From contig VZTJ01005684.1 of assembly GCA_013397795.1 (NCBI GenBank), positions 124,986 to 188,985 on the forward strand: a stretch of DNA of 64,000 bases, given 5' to 3'. A program made the translations under genes and the position numbers. The notes under the pieces are model-generated. The model saw only the letters and a program-made list of their open reading frames with translations. It did not search any database and was not told the origin of the DNA. This document shows, in pieces, positions 22,001-37,000 of this stretch. Within the stretch, counting starts at the first letter, position 1. Each line of letters opens with the position of its first letter. The stretch is from Orthonyx spaldingii. Lineage: Eukaryota; Chordata; Aves; Passeriformes; Orthonychidae.

Positions 22001-25000
22001 GCTCTCCTGACCCCACGTTCTAGACACTGTCACCATCAGAGGAAATGTAAAATTACACACACAGACACCCCACACATCCTCCAGACGGGATTGAATCAGC
22101 TGCTCCTGGATGTGAGTCCAAACTGCCTTTGCCCCCTGGTCTGAGTGCTGAGAGAAGCCGAGCAGAACTTCCAGGAACTGCTGGGGCTGCCGGGGTCAGT
22201 GCAGTGCCCAGCCCTTCATGAGAACATGAAATGCTGATTGAAGTCACTCAGCTGGTGCCACCTCACACAGCAGGGCCTGAGAGCTCCCGGACTGATTCCT
22301 CGTTCTATCAGAAGGATGTGGGAGATCTTCCTGGGCAAGGAACAGCAAAGCCAGGGCTGCCATAGAGTGAATTTAACAGCTGGTGGGAGCACAAACCAGT
22401 TTGCTGCACTGACTGGTGAGGAGGGGAACACCCCGCAGTGACAACACCTCAAACACCCTTACAAAAGCTTTGCTCCTCATCTCCGAGGGCTCAGATCAGT
22501 CTCCCGATGAAGTTCAGGACAACATCCCATCCATGCTGCATTAAAAACACCAACAAAAACACCGGGAGCACCACAGGAGGGAACCAGAGAAAAACTCCAG
22601 CCTTGGTGTCTGTTTCCAGCCCCCCGGGCAGGGCAGACGCAGCAGCAGCATCCCTGCCTCCCAGAACAGTTGTCCACCCTCTCCTCCGTGCCAGAGCAAG
22701 TCTCTGGTGCTGAGCAGTGTTTCATAACCACACAGAACTGGAGTCAGAACCCTCTGCAATGCATCAGGACTGCAGCTCCTGCCCCGAGCACTCACAGTGC
22801 CTTCAGCGCCATCCCTGTGCCTCCACTCCACAACGTGCTGGTCCACAAGGTAAAAACGTGTGTTTGTCTGGACTTACTGCCAGGAATTAACCCCAGCAGG
22901 AAATTTAAGCCTGCCCCAATACGCTCTTTTGTCACCAAAGAGCCACAAGTACCTTGTACCAGAACATGCACGCCACAGAGCACAAAGGAAACAGCAGCCA
23001 CATCCTCTGAACACCGAGTTCTCCTCCAGCATGATGGAATGACCTTGTTTTGCACAGCTTCCGAGACAACATTTTGCCCCTCTCCCCTTCCTAAGCATCA
23101 CATCCGAGCTGATTCCTGATCTTGCCACATCCATAGAGGAGGTCGCTGACGTTTATTGACAGTCCCTCACCTCACCGCAGGAAATTCGGGGCTCTGGGCT
23201 GATCTGGGAGCTTGGCTCTTTATCTTTACTCAAATGGATTGTTCCTTCAGATTGCCTGGCAGCTCGCAGGGCTGGAGAGCTGAGGCAAACAAGCAGGCAG
23301 TGATGGAGATGATAAACACCACTCAAGTGTTTGCATTTGTCATCTGTTTACGGCCCATGTGACAGGATAAACCTGGCAGCTGAGATGGATCTGGCCATTA
23401 CCATCCCTGATGGAGTTCAGCAGGCAAAGAGCTCCGAGGCAGCTGTAAAGCTCCCAATTTCCCAGGAACATTCCCCAGTTTGGAGACAGTGTTTTTGTCT
23501 GATCAGCACCGAGTCCCATCCAGCTGCGGTTCCAGGGGCTGTTCTGTGCAGGGGGACGGGGAAGGTGAGTTTGGGGACAGGACTTGGCATTTTTGGTGCC
23601 TTTCTTGGTGTGCCTGTCAGGAGTTTGTCACTGAGGATATTCAACAATGCCATCTAGAAGGGCTGAGAAAGTCTCACTGAAGGAGAAGGCTTCAGAGAGA
23701 TTGCACAGAGATTCCCATGAGAGAACCAGGTGGAAAGGACAAGATTGGACAACCTCAAACCAGGTTGGAAAGAGAGGAGGGAGATGATCATGGAATCTTG
23801 GAATGGTTTGGGTTGGAAGGGACTTAAACAACCATCTCATTCCACCTCTGCCATGGGCAGGGACACCTTCCACTGTCCCAGGTTGATCCAAGCCCTGTCC
23901 AGCCTGGCCTCGGACACTTCCAGGGATGATGCTGGGTATGGTGTGGCTCGAGATCTTGCAGTTCCCGCCTTTCTTATTAAAACTTAAATAGTCCAGCTCA
24001 GTGATAACTGCTGCTCCCTGGAAGAGGGAAGAGCAGGATTTGGATCATCCCAAAGCCAGGATCTGCCTGGAGGTGGCAGGTCCTGGCTGCAGAGGTTGGG
24101 GGCTGGGGGCTCTGCCCCTGCTGCACCCCAGTCATGCCCTGACCAAAAAGGGGATGCAACTGGGAACACTGAACCAGAATTCCAACCTGTCTGAAGAGAA
24201 GAAAAGCCCTTGTACATAAATGTAAATCACTTGGAAGTGTGTAAGGGGAAGGAAAGCTTCCTCCGACTGCGAAATGTTCCATCCAGAGCTGGCACTCACA
24301 GTATGGAACGAGACAGAAATAGCTGAACTATTTCTATGTACAAGCACAGGTTTGCATGGCAGAGATGATACAGGATTGGCTCATGTTTCCATGCTCAATT
24401 CATAGTATTTTGGGATGAGGAGCGAACATGGGATTGAATACTAATGATCATTTCCTTTTTAATTAACAGAGGTCCTACTCCAGGATGTTACAACTGAGCC
24501 TGCAGCCCACCCGCCGGGCCTTGGCTCCTGGCCTTGGCACCTGAGCTGCTCCTCAGCCCCTCCTGCCCCCAGGTGCTGCCCTGAGCACCTGCACAGCCCC
24601 GGAGCTGGCTCTGCTTGTCCTGTCACCTCACACCTTCTCAGGCCCAAAGAGGGACAGTGCTGTCACAGCCCCTGGCACAGGCCAGCGGTGCAATCCTGGC
24701 GCTCCCAGAATCCACGAGCTGCAGAAACCAGCCCTGCACTGCTGCAATGCATCAGGAGCTACCAGCACAATTTTCCCCTAAGGAATATTATGTTCTTAGA
24801 TAATGAGCAACAAATCTTCCGCAGCTCAGGGAAAGGAATTTTTAAATGTCTGTGGTGGAGGTGCTGTTTTTTTGGTCTGGGGCTTTTTTTTGTTTGTTTT
24901 TGAGTTCATACACACCAACAGTTGTTCCTAAAGGTGGAACTTCCCATGACTATTCCCTCAGGATTGCCCCTGAGCCAGAGATATTTGCCTGGATGGGACA

Positions 25001-28000
25001 ACTCCATGGATAAATTCCGGTACTAATGCTGGTGAAAGCCGCTGCATTCCCAACATCTGCGCTCCCCTGCAACGTCACGGGAACATGGCCAGTCTGCCCT
25101 TGGCATTTCAGTGGAATCAGGAATACCTACATGGAACACAATATAAAAGCATCCTGGATTCTGACTGATCATTTTTTAATCATGGGCCCTCCTGGTTGAG
25201 TAGTGAAGCACATCCCTGCTTTAATTTCCAGGAAGCAGTGGGAGGGTTGGATGACCTCACTCATCATTAATTTCTACAACATCCTCTCAAAAAGTGTCAC
25301 CCTCCTCCTGCCAAGGACTCTGCAGTGAGGGACAGCAGGAGCTGGGATGCTGGGAATTCAATTAAAAGAACACAAACCCCTGGAGCTGTGATTTCTCCAA
25401 TGATTTTATTGCCATAAAATATTCTGACTAGAACTGTGTCGCTTCTCCCCAAGTCCTCACTCCTGAAAGGCAGGATGTGGACTCCTGGGAGAGGTGGGAA
25501 GCCTGCCTGCTTTCCCTCTGCCCCTTGGTCTCCAGGATGAGCCCGAGTCTGATCCCTTGACCAGCTCCTGGTGCAGGTTGGAGCTGTCCCCCTGCTCCAA
25601 GCCCCATCCAACCTGGCCTGGGGCACTTCCAGGGGTGGGGCAATATCTCAACATTGCTGATGTACTTTGCTGTCAGGAGAGCATTAATTCCATACATTTT
25701 TTACAGTTCTTCGGAGGGATGGAGGGATTTTTGTGCTGCCTTTGTCCCCAGGAGAGCAGAAGCAGCTGGAGAAGGCTTTCATCGACCTGCCCTGCCTGTG
25801 AGCCGGGTCTGCCATGGCCTGGCAGCAGCAGCATTGATCCGGCCCTGGAATTCCCTGAAACTGCTCCGTGCCCGGCTCACTGAGCGGGGATTCCCTGCAG
25901 CCAAGTCCTGCTAATTTTAGCCTTTGCCGGGGGATTTCGGAGCCAGGCAGCACCAGCCACACATCAGCTCTGCTCACTCCTGCCCCAGCTCCCACAGCCA
26001 CACAGAGATCTGCTGAACTCCACTAACGAGCTCTGAATCAGCCCCTGCCAACAGCCCGGGTGATTAATCAGTACAGACACAGCCAGCTCTGAGCAGTCAG
26101 CAAATATCAATAATTGATGAACATCCTGAGGTGCCGACGTCACCGTGAGCAGCCCGGATGGAGCTGACACATCAACCATCTGTCCCCCAGCCCTTGTGGG
26201 AAAGGGGGTCAGGATCCACACAGACCCTGCACAGCTTCTGTGCCTCCACCTTCCCTCCGCGTGACAGAGTGGAATTTGTGACATTTATTAGAGTCCCAGA
26301 ATCCCACAAGGATTTGAGTTGGGCACAGCTCATCCCATTCCACCCCTGCCATGGGCAGGGACACCTTCCACTATCCCAGGGTGCTCCAAGCCCCATCCAG
26401 CCTGGCCTTGGACACTTCCAGGGATCCAGGGGCAGCCACAGCTGTGCCAGGGCCTCTGCACCCTCACAGGGAGAACTTCTCCTCAATATCCCATCTAACT
26501 CTGCCTCTCTGGAGACATTCCAAACCCCAGACACAAGGCAGGGGATGGCAGAGGTGGAAGCAAAGCTTCCCAGGAACCACAGGGACCCAGCACTCATCCA
26601 ACCACGCCAAAACCCCACCCAACCCCCCTGAGGAGCTCCTGCCCACCCACCTGAGCACGGGAAACAGGAACAGCACTCACCTCCCTGCTTGCTTCTGTCA
26701 AGATAGATGGACACCCTTCGGGCCAGACCTGCGAGGAGACAGGTCTCATGGGCTGGTGCTCAGGGTGAGTTGTCAGCCAGAGCAAAAACCAGCTCAAAAT
26801 AAGGATTAGAAACAGCAACTCAAATTGGAGAACATGAAAGAGGAGCAGCAGCACCCAGAGCAGCACATGCCTCCCTCCCTCATTCCAGCAGCCTGTGTGT
26901 GGATGGAGCGAGGCTCTGGCTGGCTGACAGCAGCACAGAGCTGAGTTCTGCAGGAACCAGGAGACATCCTCTGCCTCAGCTGCTCCCTGCTCTCCAGCAC
27001 ACCGAGGAGAGACAGACAGAAATCCAAGTAACTCCTGGGAGCTGCACAAATCCATGGGAGCGTGGGGCTCCTGCCATGGGAGGTCACACCTGGGAGGGCA
27101 GACAGGAACCAGCACCCCCAGAGTGCAGACAGCTCATGGGGGCTCCATTGCAAGAGCTCCTGAATGGGAGCTCAGACTCAGCCTGGCTTTGCCATGAAAG
27201 CCCCAAACAACGGGAGCAGAGCAGCAAAGGGGTGAGAGGCACCACAGGCCACCCTGGAGAACCACAGAACCATGAAATGGAATCCCAGAGGGGTTTGAGT
27301 TGGATGGGACCCTAAAACCCATCCAGTGCCACTCCTGCCATGGACAGGAACAGTGTCCACTGTCCCAGGGTGCTCCGAGCCCTGTCCAGCCTGGCCTTGG
27401 ACATTTCCAGGCATCCAGGCGCAGCCACAGCTTCTCTGGGCACCCTGTGCCAGGGCCTCACCACCCTCTCCTGCACAGGGAGCTCCCAGTGCTCAGGAAG
27501 GGACTTCAGAAATGATCTCCTGGGTCCCTTCACTGGGCTGGAGAGGGAAAACCCCGCAGGAATCTGCCGGGAGCACTCCAGGACTGGGGGGAACAGCTGG
27601 CAGTGGTGATCCTGAGCCAGATGGGTACACTTGGGCATTTTCCCAAATTCCAGAACCGTGCTGCTTTCAAGGACAAAGCCACTCTGCCTGTGGAGCTGTG
27701 GCTGTTCCCTTGTCACAGAGACACCAACTGTGCCACATCTGCTCATGTTTGAGAGCTCACACCAGGCCATGGGCCCTGTGCTGCAACCACCCTTTGCTGT
27801 GGAAATTGCCTGAATTCCCAAAGTCTCCTGCTGCGGAAGCACAGCCTCAGAGCATGTCAGGACAATGTTGTTCCTACACTGCTCAAGAGAAAATGCTGCT
27901 TTTCCCCCTCTCCTGAAGCCCCAGGAGACTCAGGAGTTGTGCCTTTCCCTCAGCTCCCTCCTCCTCTCACCTGGAGGTTCCCAGTCCCTGCCTCACACAG

Positions 28001-31000
28001 GGACTAATCCTGTTTCAACACACTGATTTTCATTGAAAGGGGATTTTTTTCTTGCTGCATCAGTTCTAAACAAGATCAGAAGCAAAACACCCCACACAGA
28101 ACAAAGAGGGGGCCCAGTGCTGAAATCCAGACTCACCTACCCTGAATCAGCTACTCAGAGCAACGAGCTGGGGCCAAGTTTAACCCTTCCCCGGCTGTGC
28201 CAGCTCAGCTTTGACCTCCCAGTGGAAATGAGTGAAAGTTCTGTGCCTGCCCTGGGCTGCTCCCCCAGCCAGGCAGCCCCTGGGTGTGTTACTGCCCACC
28301 TCCCATCGCCTGGACAACCCACGGGTGCTTTTCAAGCTTCCACAGGATGTATTTAGGTATTACATATTCCTCTCTCCTTTTGCAAGTGGGAAAATGGCCC
28401 AGGAAAGTCATGTTCTGGTCATGTTCTGGCTGTTCTCAAGAGCAATTCAGAGGTGAGTGTGACATTACGACACAGGGGAGAAGCTGGGAGAGGAGGGAAG
28501 GAAATCAATAGTGGGAGCAAACAAACTCCAGTAAAACTCCTGAGCCCTGCAGCTTCAAAGATGCATCCTCAGTTTCCTGAGCCAGTGCTGGACCACAGCT
28601 GTGGTCCTGGCAGCAGATGACTCTGAAGACTCTCATTTCCATGGGGACTTGCTCCACTTAGCTCTTTTGAAGTGGCTACATTTATTTCTCTCTCCTCAAA
28701 CAGATCTGTCCTTCTCTTCTGCCCAATCTGCTGGGAAGGTGGAACGCAAAGGAAACAGGCCCCAGATTGCTTCAGTCCATAAGGGAAAGAAAAAGCCAAG
28801 GGAAAAAAAACCCCCAATCTTAAAGAGAACAGATTTAAAAGTTTCCCCAGTCCTGTTTCAGCAAGTGCAGCCACCCAGCTCTCAGAGCTCTCTCAGTTCC
28901 TGCTCAGCTCTGAGCCTGTTGTGCAGTGTCAGACACTGAGAGTCCTTTCTGGGGGTTAAATCCTGTTCAGAGTGAGGCACAACCAGCACAGGCTCTGCCC
29001 TGGCACAGAGGGAGGGCAGGACAATGGGACTGGGCTGAGGAGTTCCAGGGTCAGCAGCCTCCCTGCCCAGGATCAGAGCCAGGCCAGGGCAGCCTGGGGG
29101 CATTCCCAGCACCCAGAAACCCCATCATGAATCCAGGGATGGGGAACATCAACCAGCACCCAGGAAAGCTGGTGTTTGTTGGCACAGAAATACAGAATGA
29201 TCCCACAAAGGGCAATTGCTTGTCAGGACTCCTGGGCACCTTGTGCCTGAGCAGAACCAGCCCCTCCTGCTCCTGCTGCCACCTTGGAAAGGGCAGGTTC
29301 TGCCATTTGCACAGCAGGCCCTGAACTTCCAGCAGCTCCTCATCAGTTCTGGGCACTGTTCTCAGCGAGGCAGAGCCTCAAGTGCCTCCAACACAGCTCC
29401 TCTTCCCTGAGACAAACGGGGAGGTGTTAAGGGAAAAACAACACACACAAGGCAGCCCCGGGAAAATCCAATGAATAGCTGAAAGAGCTGTGTCAGGCTC
29501 CTGGGATGAACCACATCAGCTCAGAAATGAGAACTGTCAGCTTTTAAGGTCAGGATGAATGATGATGGTCATCTCATCTGACCTCCTGCACAGCACAGGC
29601 CAGGCAGCCTCATCCAGCCCTTCCTCCATCAATCCCACAAAGTGCTGATTGAACCACAGCACACAGAGAAAAACCTGGAGCCTTGATTAAAAATATTCAA
29701 GTGACAGAGAATTGCCATTAGAACATTAGTACCTGATGGGGTGTGGGAAGGATGGACCATCCACCCCCTGGAATGTTGTAAAACCTCCTTTAATATCCTA
29801 AAACCTCCTGTAAAGTCCTAAAATCTCCTATAATGTCCTAAAACAGATTTTAGGGTTACACAAACTGATTTTCTGGCTTCATCCCATGTGTGGCTGCATG
29901 CCAATGCTCCTTTTTACACCCGTTTCTGCCCAGCTTTCCTAACCTTCCAAGCAGGCCAATGTCTCACTGTGCTGTCCTTCTGCATGTGCCAGATTTAGAC
30001 CACACGTTCCTTTGCCACCTCCTGACCCACAATAAACAGCAAAGAACAAGTGCCAAAATTGGAGCTGGGGCTAAAGGAGGTCAGGGGTGCCACATGCAGA
30101 GCTGTACAAAGGCTGATTTCCACCTTCCCCCCAGAAACCTCAGCGGGACCCACCTCGTGTGGTTGGCAGCATGTCTGACAGCCCCTGCCAGGCCGTCACC
30201 ATCTCTGGGTTCTTCTCCAGGTCTGCAAAGTTCTTCCACACTCTGATGGCACCATCATCTTGGGGAGTACAGAGAAAGAACACAAAGCAAAGTCACTGCT
30301 GGTGCAGCTCCCACAGTTCCCTGTGCACGAGGAGGAGAAGCAGCACTGAAGTCACACAGACCCCAAAACTCAGAGTGTTACTTGAATGCTTTTTGTTGGA
30401 GTTGTTTTTCCTCTCTAATTTACATCCACGAAACCTAAAGCTTTGTTCTACTGGAGCCGTTCTGGGAGAGCTTTTCTCCTCCCTTGAATAACACCTGACA
30501 TTCAATGCCTCTCCATTTCCTTGACATTCATTTTCTCCGGGATTCATCTCTGTCCTCCTCACGATTGGTGCCGAGAGCCACACAAGTACCCACTCAACAC
30601 AAAACAGCCCCACGGAAGCAGCAGCATCAAAGCCCAGCCCAGCCCAGCAGCAGCAAATCTTTCAAGAACATTGTGTGGTTTTTTTCAATTTGGTCCCCAT
30701 CTGTGAAACTTTTGTGCTAAGAATCAATAAATTGAAAGAAATATGTCCTGAGGGCTCTCTCAGCTCCCCTTCCGCCTCCCTCAATTACACCCAACCTGTG
30801 CAGTTGAGCAGGAAGCTGGAGAAGCTGTTGAAAACACTCTGAGAGCCAGGTTTGGAATGGCTCCTTGGGAGAGGAGCAGATCTGACTCACAGCTTTCCAG
30901 ATCAAAGACTGGGCAAGATCTCCTCATGCAAGCCCCTCGATGCAACTGGAGAGCTGCTCAGGTCAGAGATGAGAGAGAGAGAGACTCAGAACCACCCGAG

Positions 31001-34000
31001 AATTTTGGTGCTGAAGCTCAGCTCTGCCTGCTCTGCATAAGCACAGCACAAGGAACAGAACTGGAGTTCTCAGCTTTTGGTTGCTGCACGATTTCAGCTC
31101 TGGACAGAAGCTCTGACCAACTAAAATCACCTTTGTCCAGGTGTGTCACAGCAGGAGGTGGTCACAACCTTGCAATGACAAGAAAAGACTCAGCTGGGAA
31201 TGGCTCCAGCAAGTGTTGGACTGGTCAGCCCTTAGAAACTCTTTGCAGAACCTACTTGAGAGATTTCAGTACCGCCAGGAAGAACTTGCGAGTTTGACCC
31301 TGGAAATGGCTTCCTGAGCTGAGACCTGGCAAGTGAGGGCAGGGAGGGAAGAGCCAGGCTGGGACCAGTCCATGGAGGGGAGAGAATGAGGTCCAGAACA
31401 GCTCACCTGTGCTGGAATTCTGCCAAGCCCCCTGTCCTGGCCCCCTTGGGGGGACAGTGTGTCCTTTACCTGTGGCAGTGAGCAGCAAGGAGCAGTCCTG
31501 GCCATTGAGGTACTCCATGGCTGTGATCCGGGTGTACCGAGGGTTCCCGTTGTGGAAATAGTCCAGCTTTTCCCCTTTCTCCCAGTCCCAGAAACTGTGG
31601 GAGGAAAAAACAGCAGGAGAGTTTTCAGTTCTCTGTGTGAGCTGTAAAGAGGGGCACTCGTTACCCAATTGTACTTCATGGATATGGGCTCAGTTTGGAT
31701 TTCTCCTTTGGCATCACTTGATTAATACCATGTCAGGCAATCAGGGAGTGGTTTGGATGGGAAGGATTTTAAAGCCCATCCAGTGCCACCCCTGCCATGG
31801 GCAGGGACACCTTCCACCATCCCAGGCTGCTCCAAGGCCCAATGTCCAACCTGGCCTTGGACACTCCCACGGATCTAGGGACAGCCACAGCTTCTCTGGG
31901 AATCTGTGCCAGGGCCTCCCCACCCTCTCAGGGCAGGATTTCAACACCTCCACCTTCTGAGAGGGAACCAGGACAAAGGCCCAGCTGTCCCAGCTGTGCC
32001 CCCATGTCCCCAGCCCTCACCAGATGCTGTCCTTGTCAGCCACAGCGATGCAGGGGGTGAAGGGGTGGAACTTCACCACGGAGGGCACGCCCGGGTTCCG
32101 GTTGAGGAAGATCTGATCGTCCAGCCGGGAGATGCCTGCGGGGACAGGAGGGAGCTCAGCTCGCACCTGGGGTGTCCCCCCAGGGACAGGGCTTGCACAG
32201 CCCCAGCTTCCCAGGGCCACAAGTCACCCCTGCTCATCCTGCCCCAGTTCTCACCAGGACACTCCCAGCACTTCCCTCCTTCCCAGAGCTTCTCAACCAC
32301 CCCTGGCTGTCTCAGGACTTGAGGCACAAACCAAAAACTGTGGTGACAAATCCTTCATCCTTCACACTGGCAACCCCAGAGAACAAGCCCAGCCAAACCC
32401 AGGGAAATGCCAGTTTGTGTTGAGGGAAAAACCAACACTATGTCTTCAAAATATAAAATGGAAAATGCCTTTTTTTTTTCAATTTAAAATCCAGCATTTC
32501 ACTGTAGCTTGTGGATTATTTATTTAACTTTCCATTTCAGTTCCCTTAAATTTTAGGTCAATTTGCAAATGAAAAATGTATTTTCCACGGAGACTTTAAA
32601 ACAATGGGTAAAGACTTTTCCCATCTTGTCTTCAGAGCACTTTGCTATTCACAAACAGTGTTGGGACCCCTGACACTGCTGGGTTTTGGCACTCTCTGAA
32701 TTCATCACACAAACCCCTAAACCCAGGAGACATCCATTCAGCTCGAGTTTGTTTTAGAATGCATCCATTGAATCTAATTTTCATTAAAAGCTTGTAAGTC
32801 TATTTTAATTCTTTTTAATATTTCACATTTTCATTATTTTTTTAATGAATAGTGGCATTTTAGTCACTCAGGTCAAGCAACCAAATATGAACACTATCTA
32901 GAAAGAGATTTAACTTCTCCAGGCAAGCATGAAAAATCTCCTTCTTTGTATTCCAACAGATCTCTCAGGCCATCTCCTGGGCTCCAGGATCATTTCTGTA
33001 TTTCTCTGGTTGATGATATTCCGCAATTTCCTGGCATGAAGCTCCACACTGCACTCACAGGAGCAGCCTTCCAATGACAGGGCTGAGCCCTGGGCACTTT
33101 TCTTTCAGCACACTGGGATTTGCTGCCCTGTGTGCCTGGAAAAGCATCCCTGGGGAGGAGCAGCCCCCACCCCAGGCCTGCTCCTGGGAATGCCACGGGG
33201 AGGACACCAGGAGCTCCTGGAATTATGGATCCCCAGCCTCTGCTGCTCAGGGATGAGTGAGGAATGCAAATTCCTCAGGAAGCTTCATTAGGTTCCACTT
33301 TATTCGAATAAATTCCTGTGCTGAGAGAATTCCAGCCCAAAGCTGCCTCAGAGAGCCCTCAAAAGATGCAATACCGGGTTCCTGGGGAGCTCCCACTGAC
33401 GCAGCATGGACCTGAGGCATGCTGGCAGCAGCACACACAAACCATGCACACAAATATTCCAAATATAATGGCATATGAGGAGTAAACAATCATTTATAGA
33501 GCTCAGCAGAGCAGGGAACGTGAGAGACATCCCTGAGCTGCAGGGACAGGTCCAAGAGCTCCAGGCCTGGTCTGCCATAACCTCTCTGTCCCCATCAAAC
33601 CCTGAGCTTGCAGCTCTGGAGTTTATCCTATGGCATTCCACCTTCCATCCCTTTAAAAACAGAGCCTGAGCAGGTAAGCAAAGCCAGCAGCTGAGAACAG
33701 AAAGGTGGGGGGGCACCAGTGAAACACCTGCAGCAGCAGCAGCTGCATCACCTGCCCTGTGCTGGGAGGGAACGGGAACCAGTGTGAGGGGCTGCACGGG
33801 GTCACCACTGACTGGGGTCACCACTGGCTGGGGCTCTATGGCCCAGTGCCCTGAACGAGGCGACCACTCACCCTTCTGGATGATCTTCTGGGCCTGTTTC
33901 CTAACGCGGGCGTTGCGCAGGAAGCGCCACTCCCGCTCCTTGCGGATCTGACTCTCCAGGTCGTGCTCCTCAGGGATCTGCCAGGACAGGAGTACACACA

Positions 34001-37000
34001 AAACAGAACCAGTGACCACCAGAACTCCAGGAATTAGCTGAGTGGTGCCACAGTGTCCGTGGCTTCTGCCCCCTCTAAGCACTGCAGGTCTGATCTTGGT
34101 ACAACACAGATTTCTCTCTTAACTCTCCTCAGCTGAAAAGTGTCACGTAGCAACCCCGAGATCAAAGAGGGAGCACAGCCCTGGTGCAGCAGCTCAGAAC
34201 ACACTGAAATCTTTCTCTTCCTGCTAATCAAGGACTGCTGGCCAAGAGGGGCACAGCTACATTCCCAAATCCCCGGGATGCTCAGGTTCCCACCACCACT
34301 TACCAGGAACAGCCCCTGTTTTGGTTCCCTGTTCTGGAAAACGATGCCCCTGTGTCACCTGGCTTTGATTATAAACAAAATTGCCCCCGAAATTGGAGAG
34401 TGGCCCTGCAGTCACAGTCACTCTGAGCCATTGGATGATATTTATTCACACCCCAGAGTTCCAGGTTTCAGCACTCCATGGCTCCCCTACAAAACCTGTG
34501 CTCCAGGCACGAGGCCAGGTTGGGACTGGGCAGCTCCAGCCCGGGATGGGAGCAGCCCCAGTGCTGCTCCCACCATGGGTACTCCCACCCTTGTTCAGAG
34601 CACAGGATCAAAAGGAATAAACTCGTAAGATCCCACCCCAAACCACGGCAGGAGCTACATATGGAGCGTTTTTAATACTTGAGAAATTATCCAAGACTCC
34701 CCTGCTCCAGAACCATCCTTGTATCAATTAAGGAGCTGGATTCTGACCCAGCTTCCTTTGATGCTGGTTGTTCCAAAGGAGTAACTCTTGGAGAAGGAAG
34801 ACAAAAACAAAAAACAAACCCCATTTTCCCTGAATAAGAAACTCCTTAAATCATCTGTCACTATTACAAACACTGCCTTCAAACCATGCTATCCTTTGGA
34901 AAACAGCTGTTACTTAGTTGGACTTCTGCTTCTTTAAAATAAATAAATAAGAAGCCCAGCCTCCACCTTTCCTCCTGGGAANCTCCCCCTTTCCCCCGGG
35001 GAAAAAAAAAAAAAAAAAAAGCACTTTATTTCAGCACAACACCTATTAGAAAGGCAAAGACAAACGACCCCTAATGAAAAGCAATAAACAAACCTGAGCT
35101 AAAATACATCAAAGGAATTTGAGAGGGGAGAGATGACACCTCCACCTTAATGAAAATCCAGCTCCTCTGGGAATAAATTAAAGGAAGCCCAGGGAAGAGC
35201 CCTTGGACCACCAGTGCAGTCAGAGCTCACAGGTAAAGGCTGTCCTTTAGGTACAGCAGGTAAAGGGCTCTGGGGATCATCCTGCCAGGAAGGAGGGAGG
35301 ATCCATGAAAACACGAGGCCCAGCTCTGCTCCCTTCCCTGGACACACTCCAGCTGCAGGATGGGGACCATGACGTGCCAGCGCTTCCCCGGACAGGAACC
35401 ACTGAGCACCCCAACCCTCCCAGCGGAGTTTTCCTTCTCTGACCCATATCTCTGCCTCTCCCCATGGCAGGGGGTGCCAGGAGGGGAGCAGGGAGGACTG
35501 GAACAGGGTTCCAGAGGTAAATCCAGTTTTCCCTGGTCACCGTTCCTGCAGCAGTTGCAGGATCTCACTCCTCTGCCAGGACTTTGACCCAGGCACAGCG
35601 CAGCAGCGCCAGCGGGGATTTGTCAGGAAGGGCTCCTTATGTAATTCTCACCTTCCAGGATCCTTCCCAGCTCCTGCCTGCATGTTCTGCCAGCCCTGGA
35701 AATAACAGATGCTGGCTCCTGCTCTCCTTGACTCAGGACTTCCTGACAGCTGGCACTGAGGCTTTCCTGCGCCCCGTGGCTCCCAGAACAGCCCTGTGCC
35801 ACGAGGGAGTGCAGGAAGAAGAAAAGCTTTCACAGAGACCAGAGCCAGGGTAGGGACCTGCTTTTCCTGGCACATGGAGAATTTACAATGCAGCGTTTCA
35901 TTTCTCCGTTTATTTGATTAGATAATCAATAAATCAAACCTGGAATGATGGCTTGAAATAGAGCCCCTGATTTACACTGGAAATTAATCCCTCAGTCTTT
36001 CCAGTGAAAGCATTCTCAGGGCAAGGTCCATGAAGCAAAACTAAATTCATAAATTAAATATGACTAAGATGCACTCACAGTCATTTTATGTTTATTCATT
36101 ACAGGAACAGTTGTCTTGTCTTTCCCTGTTTATGAAGGCAGGCAGCAGCTCCAAAAGAAGGGCTGGAATTAAGCATCAATGTCATCTTTTTCCATCAGTA
36201 CTTGCTACACTTCACTCTTTGCCTTTTTCATGAGGCTGAAGCTCCCAAAAGGCAGCAGCCACCAGCCAGGACTGTTCCCTGTCGCTGCAGGAACAGGGAC
36301 TGCAGGAACAGAGACTCCATGGAAACTCAGGCAGCACCCGAGCTGTCAGTCCTGATTTCCAGCCAAGAAACCTCAGAAAAAGTTCTCACAGAGGGATTTC
36401 TCCCTGTCCCTTGCACACACAGCAGCCAGTCTAATTCCAAAGTTACCTATAATTCCCTGTTAGGACACGACAACACCTGCAGAAAACTCCTATCCTCGGC
36501 CTTTCAAAGCTGCTTTGCAGAAGTAACAGGGAAATCAATTCTCTCCCTTGTTTGATCAGAAAACACAGATTTGGTTCTGTTCAAGTTTCACCCATGGCTG
36601 GTGAGGGCAGTTCATGGTCAGAAGCTAAGCCCCAGGCAGGGGGAATGCCCAGCCCAAGATACTCAGGGAGTGCCAGAGCCAGGGTTGTGCCCTGCTCCTG
36701 CTCCCTGGGACACACGGAGTACTCTGGGACTCCAGGAAAGCCCCATTTCCATGCCTCCCCTCCCTGGCTTCTGTGAATTAGGACAGGAATGCTCCACGTT
36801 TTTTACTGCCTCCCCTAAAGCAATTTAGGCTATTTTGTGTGCAGGAAATCGTAGTAAAGCCACTCCCCCACAGAGCTCCCCATGTGCCCACTGCCCCTGC
36901 CCATGCCTGGCTGCCTGCTCTGATTTATTTTATTAATAAAGACACCCCTCTTTCCTGGGAAGAGCTTTCCTCAAGGAGCAGACAAATGTTTTTCATAAGA

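Larger units (their letters stand above)
21932..30153 (-). other. Large RPTOR intron between probable exons 28 and 29
   Basis: The intron is 8.2 kb. It contains CR1 copies at 23788-23930, 25594-25640, 26290-26528 and 27260-27472, an older CR1-like copy at 29552-29720 and a 20-bp tandem repeat at 29779-29846. No embedded gene or RNA was recognised on either strand. Confidence 0.75.
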
